From Nitrospinota bacterium (GTDB taxonomy: Bacteria > Nitrospinota_A > UBA7883 > JADGGD01): DNA of 19,479 nt. Both the position numbers and the translations under genes were made by a program. Positions 13,715 to 19,479 of this stretch are shown in pieces. Where the stretch lies: positions 680-20,158 of the forward strand of contig JADGCD010000011.1 in NCBI GenBank assembly GCA_015229165.1, written 5' to 3'. Under the pieces are notes generated by a model. It saw only the letters and a program-made list of their open reading frames with translations, had not been told where the DNA came from and did not search any database. Position 1 is the first letter of the stretch, and each line of letters opens with the position of its first letter.

Positions 13715-16006
13715 TTAGAACGCTCCTCCAATGGTGAAATGGAATTCGTTGGGGCTTTCCCCCTCCCGCTGGTCCAACTTGAACCCGTAGGCCATGGTGA
13801 TCGGACCGATCGGCGAGAAGAAGTGTACGCCGAAACCCCAACTGTGTCTCATGTTTTCGAGATCGTACAACTGGTCAGTGGTGTTCCCGACTTCATCGTT
13901 ATCACCGTAGACGTTGCCACGGTCGTAGAACAGGAACCCTCTGAAAAACCGGGTAAACCGATATTGTAATTCAACGTTGAGCAGAAGGGAAGCCTCGCCA
14001 CCGATGGCCTCGCCCCGGATGTCCTTGGGACCGATATCGCGGATGGTGAAGCCGCGCAGGCTGGAGGGGCCCCCCATGAAGAACCGCTCGGTGATTGGCA
14101 GTGGTTTCCCTTCGTAACCGGCGGCCCGCCCGATCTTGAGATGCCCCATCCCGATGAATTCGTTCCACAGATGCTGGTAGTTGGACCATTCGCCGATGAG
14201 CCGGTAGAACCGGGCGTCACCGCCGAACCCCGAACCCTCGGCGTAGAGGTAGAGCTTGGTCCCCTGGTCGGGGCTGTAGGGGTCGTTGCGGCTGTCGTAG
14301 GTCAGCGACGGGAACAGTGAGCCGGTGGTAAGCCTCCCTTCCTGCAGGAGAAGGTAGGAGCTTGCGGTGTCCCGGTTCAGGATCTGCACTTCGGCCAGTT
14401 CGTACTTGTAGCCAAGTTTGGCCCAGATATACTCGCTCAGGGAGCGGCCGAGCCGAAGGGAGCCGCCGGTGGTCACCGACTTGTAGGCGTCGTACTCGTA
14501 GGTCTTGTTGTAGAGGTCGATCCCCCCCAGTATCTCCCGGTCGAAAATGGCCGGTTCGGTGAAGTTGAGGGAGTAGTCGTCCCGTCGGGCTGAGTGGTCG
14601 ACGGTGACGCCGAATTCCTGTCCCCGACCGTCAAGGTTCTTCCACTTGACCGACCCTTGCACCAGGACGCTCTCCACCGACGAGTAGCCGACGGCAAAAG
14701 AGATCTGGCCGGTGTTCATCTCGTCGACCTTGGTCTCGATATCGACGGTGTCTTCCTCGGCGGCGGAGCGTTGTTCTATGTCGACGCTGTTGAAAAAGCC
14801 GAGCTGGTTGATCCGCTCGCGGCTTCGCCTAAGCTTGGCGGAGTCGAACAGCTCCCCCTCCTGCAGTCGGAACTGGCGCCGGATGATCCGGTCGCGGGTC
14901 TCTTCGTTGCCGGTGATGGTGATGGCGCCGATGTATATCTTGCGCCCCTTCTCGGTGCGGACGGCGATGTTGACCAGTTTGTCCCCCTCGTTGATGTCGA
15001 GTTGGGGGATGACGTTGGCGTAGGCGTACCCTTTCTGGGCGTAGAGGTCGGTGATGGCGAAAATGTCCTGCCTGAACTGGGTCTTGTTGAAGACATCCCC
15101 TTTGACCAGCGTCAGCTTCTCCCGAAGCTCCTCTTCGGTGTAGATGTCGTCCCCCTGCACCGTGATATCCCCTACCCGGTACTGCTCCCCTTCAGTGAGC
15201 GGGAAGGTGATATAGATGCTGCGCCACTCCTTGTCGATCTCCACTTCGGGGTCGTCGAACCGGGCCTTGATGTAACCGTGGTCGTGGTAGTACGACTCGA
15301 GCTTGAGCAGGTCGGTCTTGAGGGCGTTCTTCTTGTACGCCCCGGAGTCGGAAAGGAAGGAGGACCAACTGACGGCGCTGGTCTCGATCTGGCCCCGCAG
15401 GGTCTGTGGGGAGAAGCGGGTGGCGTCCCGGAAATCGATGCGGGCGACGTTGATCTTCTTTCCTTCGTCAATGAGAAAATCAACATCGACCAGGTTATCG
15501 GGAAGGCGGCGGACCACTGTCTTCACGTCAGTGAAATAGAAGCCCTTGTTCCGGTACACCTGCTGGATGCGGGTCTCGTCCCAGGGGATCAGATCCTGTC
15601 GGAAGAAGGTCCCCTTCTGGGTCTTGACCCGAAGCAGGATCTCCTTGTCCTTGATCTCCGAAATCCCTTCGAGTTTGATCTGGCGGATGAACGGTTTCTC
15701 GGCGAAGAGATAGGTCAGGACCAGACCGTCGGTTTCCTCGACCAGATCGAGGCTGATGTCGTCGAAGAAGCCGAGCTTGTAGAGACGACGGATGTCTTCA
15801 GCCACGGTGTCGGCGTTGTAGACATCCCCCTTCTTGCTGTGGATGTAGTAGCGGACGGTGTTCTGGTCGGCCCGCTCGATGCCGACGACGCGTATATCCT
15901 TGATATTTTTGAAATAATCAAGGGCGTACGCGCTCCCCGGAAGGAGCGTGCAAGCGAACAGCAACAGGGCGCCGACCCGGCGTCCCACCGAACGAAATGG
16001 ATTCAT
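13715..16006 (-). CDS. bamA: Outer membrane protein assembly factor BamA
   Basis: BamA is the central Omp85 barrel that inserts beta-barrel proteins into the outer membrane. The 763-residue precursor has a signal peptide (about 1-28), five POTRA repeats (about 30-425) and a C-terminal 16-strand barrel. The SSLRGF sequence around residue 650 is the conserved loop-6 VRGF/LRGF motif, and the last residue is Phe in the C-terminal beta signal (FHFTIGGAF). The start is taken as the ATG at 16006; an in-frame TTG precedes it by one codon and the ribosome binding site is weak for both. It begins about 20 nt after the clpC stop, an unusual neighbour. Confidence 0.97.
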   Translation of the reverse strand: MNPFRSVGRRVGALLLFACTLLPGSAYALDYFKNIKDIRVVGIERADQNTVRYYIHSKKGDVYNADTVAEDIRRLYKLGFFDDISLDLVEETDGLVLTYLFAEKPFIRQIKLEGISEIKDKEILLRVKTQKGTFFRQDLIPWDETRIQQVYRNKGFYFTDVKTVVRRLPDNLVDVDFLIDEGKKINVARIDFRDATRFSPQTLRGQIETSAVSWSSFLSDSGAYKKNALKTDLLKLESYYHDHGYIKARFDDPEVEIDKEWRSIYITFPLTEGEQYRVGDITVQGDDIYTEEELREKLTLVKGDVFNKTQFRQDIFAITDLYAQKGYAYANVIPQLDINEGDKLVNIAVRTEKGRKIYIGAITITGNEETRDRIIRRQFRLQEGELFDSAKLRRSRERINQLGFFNSVDIEQRSAAEEDTVDIETKVDEMNTGQISFAVGYSSVESVLVQGSVKWKNLDGRGQEFGVTVDHSARRDDYSLNFTEPAIFDREILGGIDLYNKTYEYDAYKSVTTGGSLRLGRSLSEYIWAKLGYKYELAEVQILNRDTASSYLLLQEGRLTTGSLFPSLTYDSRNDPYSPDQGTKLYLYAEGSGFGGDARFYRLIGEWSNYQHLWNEFIGMGHLKIGRAAGYEGKPLPITERFFMGGPSSLRGFTIRDIGPKDIRGEAIGGEASLLLNVELQYRFTRFFRGFLFYDRGNVYGDNDEVGNTTDQLYDLENMRHSWGFGVHFFSPIGPITMAYGFKLDQREGESPNEFHFTIGGAF

Positions 16007-16026
16007 CAATGCTCTATGGCAGGGGG

Positions 16027-18468
16027 TCAGAGGCTCTCGGCCACCTGGTCGGCCGTATTTTTTTCATGGAACACCAGACCGTCGCTTCCCCTGCTGACGA
16101 CCACCGTTGATCCCCGCTTGAACCGGCCGAAGAGCATCTCTTCGGAGAGGGGATTTTCGATGAGCCGCTGGACAGCCCGCTTCAGCGGCCGGGCGCCGTA
16201 CTTGGGGTCGAATCCTTCGTCCACCAGATACTGTTTGGCTTCGTCGGAGACCTCGATGGCGATCCCCTCTTCCCCCAACCGTTTGCCCAGCGCCCCGATC
16301 TGAAGCTCGACGATCTGGGAAATCTGGGTCTTCTCGAGCTTATGGAAGGTGACGATCTCGTCGATCCGGTTCAGGAACTCCGGGTTGAAGGTCCGCCGCA
16401 GCTCGGTCTTGATCTCGTCTTCCATTTTCTTGTGGGCGAGCGTGGTGTCTTCCGCCTGGAAGCCCATGGCCGCCCCCCGCTCGACGATCCGGGCGGAGAG
16501 GTTGCTGGTCATGATGAGGATGACGTTTTTGAAACTGACATGGCGCCCGTAGCTGTCGGTCAGCCGTCCGTCGTCCATGATCTGCAGGAGCATGTGGTAG
16601 ATGTCGGAGTGGGCCTTCTCGATTTCGTCGAGCAGCACCACGGCGTAGGGGCGCCGCCGAACCCGCTCGGTCAGTTGCCCCCCCTCTTCGTAGCCGACGT
16701 AGCCCGGAGGGGCGCCGACCAGCTTGCTGGCGTTGAACTTCTCCATGTATTCGCTCATGTCGAGCCGGATCAGTGAAGCGCGGTCGCCGAAGAGGTATTC
16801 GGCCAGCACGTTGGCCAGTTCGGTCTTGCCCACGCCGGTGGGGCCAAGGAAGAGGAAGACCCCCATCGGCTTGTTGATTTCCTTCAGCCCCATGCGGGAG
16901 CGGCGGATCGCCTTGGTGACCGCCTCGATGGCATGGCTCTGGCCGAATATTTTTTTCTGGAGTTCGTCCCCCATCCGGGCAAGCTTGGCCCCTTCGTCCT
17001 TCTCCACCCGCTGGAGCGGGATGCCGGTGATGGAGGAGACGACATAGGCGATGTCCTCTTCCGTGACCACCGGGCGGGTCTCGTCCTGCCGTTTTTCCCA
17101 GTCGTCCCGGAGGCGGTCGAGTTCGAGGCGCAGTTGCTCTTCTTTGTCTCGCAGGTCGACGGCTTTCTCGAACTCCTGGTTCTCGATCTTCACCTTTTTC
17201 TCTTCCACCACCTCGTCGATCTTCTGCTGGAGCTCGCGGATCTCGGGGGGGAAGGTGACCTTGCGCAGGTGGACCCGCGACCCGGCCTCGTCGATGACGT
17301 CGATAGCCTTGTCGGGCAGGAACCGGTCGGGGATGTAGCGGTCGGACATCCGGACGGCGGCGATGATCGCCTCGTCGGTGATGACCGCCTTGTGGTGAAG
17401 CTCGTACTCCGGTTTGAGCCCCCGCATGATCTCGATGGTCTCGTCGATGGCAGGAGGCTGGACGATGATCGGCTGGAAGCGCCGCTCGAGGGCGCCGTTT
17501 TTCTCGATGTATTTGCGGTACTCGTCCAGCGTGGTGGCGCCGATGCACTGGATCTCGCCCCGCGAAAGGGCCGGTTTAAGCATGTTGGAGGCGTCCACCG
17601 AACCTTCCGCCGCCCCCGCCCCGACCAGGGTGTGGATCTCGTCGATGAAGAGGATCACGTTGGTCGACTGGGTGATCTCCTTCATGATCGCCTTGATCCG
17701 CTGTTCGAACTGCCCCCGGTACTTGGTCCCGGCGATGACGGCGCCCAGGTCGAGACTGATGACCCGCTTGTCATACAGGAGCTGCGGCACCTCGCGGGCG
17801 ATAATCCGCTGGGCCATTCCTTCGACGATGGCGGTCTTCCCCACCCCCGGCTCGCCGATGAGAACCGGGTTGTTCTTGGTCCGGCGGGCCAGAATCTGAA
17901 TGACCCGTTCGATCTCCTTGTCCCGCCCGATGACCGGGTCGAGCTTCCCTTTGATGGCCATCTCGGTCAGGTCGCGGCCGAACTCGTCGAGCGCGGGGGT
18001 TTTCGACTGTTGCTTCTCCTGGCTGGCGGTCGGCTCCCGCAGGAGGTTGATGGTCTGTTCCCGCACGTCGGCGTAGGTGACGCCCAGCGAATTGAGCACC
18101 CGGGCGCCGACGCCGTCCTTTTCCCGCATCAGCCCCAGCAGGAGATGCTCGGTGCCGATGTACGAATGCCCCATGGAGCGGGCCTCTTCCACCGAATACT
18201 CCAGCACCTTTTTGGCCCGGCTGGTGAAGGGGATGTCGCCGATGATGAGGGTGTTGGAGGCGGCGGGCATGTTCCGCTCCACCTCGAGCCGGACCTGCTT
18301 GAGGTCGACCGAAAGGCGCTGCAGAACGGCGATGGCCACGCCGCCGGCGTCTTTAAGAACGCCGAGCAACAAATGTTCGGTGCCGAGGTACTCGTGCTGG
18401 TTCTTCTCCGCCTCTTCGCGGGCGAGGATGATGACCTTCCGGGCTCGTTCGGTAAAACGTTTAAACAT
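16027..18468 (-). CDS. clpC: ATP-dependent protease ATP-binding subunit ClpC
   Basis: An AAA+ unfoldase that feeds proteins into ClpP. The 813-residue protein has a double Clp N-terminal domain (about 1-145), a first AAA module with GEPGVGKT (about residue 205), a short middle domain carrying a UVR-type helix (QEFEKAVDLRDKEEQ, about 415-430), and a second AAA module with GPTGVGKTEL (about 540). The ClpP-docking loop reads MGF in ERGAAMGFQ, which excludes ClpB. The short middle domain and UVR motif separate it from ClpA and ClpB. It has a strong GGAGG ribosome site 6 nt before the ATG and a promoter 113 nt upstream. ClpC is best known from Gram-positives, cyanobacteria and chlamydiae; here it heads a gene train for outer-membrane biogenesis. 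Confidence 0.95.
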   Translation of the reverse strand: MFKRFTERARKVIILAREEAEKNQHEYLGTEHLLLGVLKDAGGVAIAVLQRLSVDLKQVRLEVERNMPAASNTLIIGDIPFTSRAKKVLEYSVEEARSMGHSYIGTEHLLLGLMREKDGVGARVLNSLGVTYADVREQTINLLREPTASQEKQQSKTPALDEFGRDLTEMAIKGKLDPVIGRDKEIERVIQILARRTKNNPVLIGEPGVGKTAIVEGMAQRIIAREVPQLLYDKRVISLDLGAVIAGTKYRGQFEQRIKAIMKEITQSTNVILFIDEIHTLVGAGAAEGSVDASNMLKPALSRGEIQCIGATTLDEYRKYIEKNGALERRFQPIIVQPPAIDETIEIMRGLKPEYELHHKAVITDEAIIAAVRMSDRYIPDRFLPDKAIDVIDEAGSRVHLRKVTFPPEIRELQQKIDEVVEEKKVKIENQEFEKAVDLRDKEEQLRLELDRLRDDWEKRQDETRPVVTEEDIAYVVSSITGIPLQRVEKDEGAKLARMGDELQKKIFGQSHAIEAVTKAIRRSRMGLKEINKPMGVFLFLGPTGVGKTELANVLAEYLFGDRASLIRLDMSEYMEKFNASKLVGAPPGYVGYEEGGQLTERVRRRPYAVVLLDEIEKAHSDIYHMLLQIMDDGRLTDSYGRHVSFKNVILIMTSNLSARIVERGAAMGFQAEDTTLAHKKMEDEIKTELRRTFNPEFLNRIDEIVTFHKLEKTQISQIVELQIGALGKRLGEEGIAIEVSDEAKQYLVDEGFDPKYGARPLKRAVQRLIENPLSEEMLFGRFKRGSTVVVSRGSDGLVFHEKNTADQVAESL

Positions 18469-18580
18469 GAGCCTCCTTCAGAAACGACCCCTGCGTTTTT
18501 CCGCTGGCGTCGTATCGCATCGCGTCACTTCTTTTTGACCGGGTCGCTTGCGCGCCGGACATTCTCTTTACTGAACTTTG

Positions 18581-18609
18581 ATCTTAACACAAAGGGGGGT
18601 AGACGCCAA
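18581..18609 (-). promoter_or_regulatory. Sigma70-type promoter of clpC and the downstream train
   Basis: On the minus strand, TTGGCG (18604-18609, four of six matches) and TAAGAT (18581-18586, four of six) are separated by 17 bp. Transcription would begin near 18575, about 107 nt before the clpC ATG. It lies between lolD and clpC in the only sizeable gap of this side of the window. No heat-shock CIRCE or CtsR-type element was recognised. Confidence 0.6.
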
Positions 18610-18617
18610 TTTCGCAA

Positions 18618-18630
18618 GGGCTTTCAGCCC
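18618..18630 (-). terminator. Small hairpin after lolD
   Basis: On the minus strand, GGGCT-GAA-AGCCC forms five pairs about 19 nt after the lolD stop, followed by only TT. It may weakly attenuate read-through from lolD into clpC; it is not a convincing full terminator. Confidence 0.3.
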
Positions 18631-18648
18631 CCTCGCCGTACCCCGTTT

Positions 18649-19326
18649 TTACCCGATCCGCCCGTCCTTCATTCCGATAGTCCGATCCATCCGGCGCGCC
18701 AGATCGAGATTGTGGGTGACGATAACGAAAGTCAACCGCCGCTCTTCGTTGAGCCGGGTGATCAGTTCGAAGACCTCCTCCCCGGTCCGGGTGTCCAGAT
18801 TTCCGGTCGGTTCGTCGGCCAGTACCAACGCGGGTCCGTTAACCAGCGCCCGGGCCAAAGCGACCCGCTGCTGCTCTCCCCCGGACAGTTTTCCCGGGCG
18901 GTGATGGAGCCGCTCCTTTAATCCCACTTCGAGCAACCGCTCCTCCGCCAGACGCAGCGCTTCCCTACGGGGCGTTTCCCGGATCATGGCGGCCAGCGCC
19001 ACGTTCTCGACGGCGGAAAACTCCGGCAGAAGCAGGTGATTCTGGAAGACGAAACCGATCCGCTGGGCCCGCCACCGGGAACGGGCGGCGTCGGGCAGCG
19101 AGAATATGTCGGTGTCGCCGAACCGGACGGTCCCTTCGGTGGGGCGGTCGAGTCCCCCCAGGAGATGGAGCAGCGTGCTTTTCCCCGCCCCGGAGGCGCC
19201 GACGATCGCCAGCCGTTCCCCCTGTGGCACGGCAAGATCGACCCGGTCGAGAACGGTCAGGGTCCGGTCGTCCAGTACAAAGCGGCGGGTCAGGCCAAGG
19301 GCTTCGACCACGAAGGGCGCATTCAT
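18649..19326 (-). CDS. lolD: Lipoprotein-releasing system ATP-binding protein LolD
   Basis: The ATPase of the LolCDE exporter, which lifts outer-membrane lipoproteins off the inner membrane. The 225 residues have the Walker A GASGAGKST (43-51), LLHLLGGLD and the LolD-typical NHLLLPEFSAVENV (96-109). The signature is LSGGEQ (147-152), followed by Walker B LVLADEPTGNLD and the switch histidine in VTHN. The ATG at 19326 overlaps the stop of the upstream gene (ATGA). LolD is usually beside lolC or lolE; here the upstream neighbour looks like a lipid kinase, so the membrane partner must be elsewhere. Close MacB-type ATPases are an alternative, but the LolD-specific segment favours LolD. Confidence 0.88.
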   Translation of the reverse strand: MNAPFVVEALGLTRRFVLDDRTLTVLDRVDLAVPQGERLAIVGASGAGKSTLLHLLGGLDRPTEGTVRFGDTDIFSLPDAARSRWRAQRIGFVFQNHLLLPEFSAVENVALAAMIRETPRREALRLAEERLLEVGLKERLHHRPGKLSGGEQQRVALARALVNGPALVLADEPTGNLDTRTGEEVFELITRLNEERRLTFVIVTHNLDLARRMDRTIGMKDGRIG

Positions 19327-19479
19327 AGGCCCATCACCGACATGACGGCCCCGGAGAAGATCGGAGCGATCAGATTGTCGTCTATCTGCCCGGCCATAAA
19401 CTCCGCAACGTCGCCGCCGCCGCCCCCGCCACCACCGCCGCATACGGCAACTCCGGCGTCACCAGAAACCCGGCGAAAA
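19323..19479 (-). CDS. C-terminal fragment resembling a dolichol/phytol kinase family membrane protein; frame appears broken
   Basis: The last part of a gene that runs off the right edge, overlapping lolD by 4 nt. The terminal piece AEFMAGQIDDNLIAPIFSG resembles the C-terminal E-x-DDN-x-x-P segment of the polyprenol, phytol and dolichol kinase group (SEC59/VTE5-like integral membrane kinases). In the same frame the upstream portion reads as an unlikely run of nine glycines, whereas the neighbouring frame, entering from the edge, gives a natural hydrophobic sequence (FAGFLVTPELPYAAVVAGAA) that then hits a stop at 19382-19384. A one-base shift in the GC repeat at about 19405-19430 would join the two. 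This could be an error in the sequence or a real mutation. The family call rests on a short motif and is tentative. Confidence 0.4.
   Translation of the reverse strand, partial: FRRVSGDAGVAVCGGGGGGGGGDVAEFMAGQIDDNLIAPIFSGAVMSVMGL

Noticed and set aside
13149..13841. An N-terminal extension of lpxD across skp
   Set aside because: The extra frame overlaps skp and part of bamA; LpxD homology begins at the GTG at 13148 and gives the normal length.
14594..16303. A long plus-strand open frame (569 codons) opposite bamA
   Set aside because: It is a shadow of bamA codon use; it has no ribosome site and no recognisable domain.
16027..18468. ClpB or ClpA as the identity of the unfoldase
   Set aside because: ClpB lacks the MGF ClpP-docking loop and has a long middle domain; ClpA lacks the UVR-type middle domain seen here.
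16933..18921. A long plus-strand open frame (662 codons) opposite clpC
   Set aside because: It is antisense to the well-supported clpC gene, has a low-complexity Asp/Gly/Val/Leu composition typical of GC-rich shadow frames, and resembles no family.
1..19479. Horizontally acquired island, prophage, CRISPR array or defence system
   Set aside because: No integrase, transposase, direct-repeat array, att-like tRNA or foreign base composition was seen; the genes are conserved housekeeping and envelope genes.

Overview
The window is GC-rich, densely packed DNA from a Gram-negative bacterium with an outer membrane and a lipid A pathway: bamA, skp, lpxD, fabZ, lpxA, lpxI and lolD are all present. LpxI in place of LpxH, a ClpC-type unfoldase, a Gfo/Idh/MocA oxidoreductase beside lpxA, a split transketolase and a divergent polysaccharide deacetylase next to a C-terminal protease resemble deltaproteobacteria (Desulfuromonas/Geobacter-like) and related deep lineages. 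The exact taxon cannot be read from the sequence. No tRNA, rRNA, CRISPR array, insertion sequence or phage gene was seen; this looks like core chromosome.

Layout. (1) 1-1539, minus: a DsbD thiol-disulfide reductase that runs off the left edge. (2) 1540-2380: a divergent promoter region and apt (plus), followed by two copies of a 32-bp repeat and a strong terminator. (3) 2381-6728, minus: a likely operon, read right to left, of transketolase N-half, transketolase C-half, S41 protease CtpA and a divergent polysaccharide deacetylase. (4) 6729-7367: a long leader region and a Fis-type regulator (plus) with a near-consensus promoter and a leader hairpin. (5) 7503-18468, minus: a long gene train, read right to left, of clpC, bamA, skp, lpxD, fabZ, lpxA, Gfo/Idh/MocA oxidoreductase, lpxI and a GT39-family membrane glycosyltransferase. 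Most gaps are 0-20 nt, and the last three genes are joined by overlapping stop and start codons. (6) 18649-19479, minus: lolD, overlapped by the end of a membrane protein resembling the dolichol/phytol kinase family whose reading frame appears broken.

How it works together. The large minus-strand train couples outer-membrane protein assembly (BamA, Skp) to the early steps of lipid A synthesis (LpxA, LpxD, LpxI), with FabZ for 3-hydroxyacyl chain supply and LolD for lipoprotein release. Three features stand out: ClpC opens this train with its own promoter; the LpxA active-site region is unusual and is followed by a GnnA-like oxidoreductase, which suggests a possible 3-amino (amide-linked) lipid A; and a GT39-type enzyme, not lpxB, follows lpxI. 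I see no wholly novel multi-gene defence or mobile system. The most interesting signals are the lpxA-oxidoreductase pair, ClpC in an envelope operon, the shared -35 element between dsbD and apt, the fis leader hairpin and the broken kinase-like gene.
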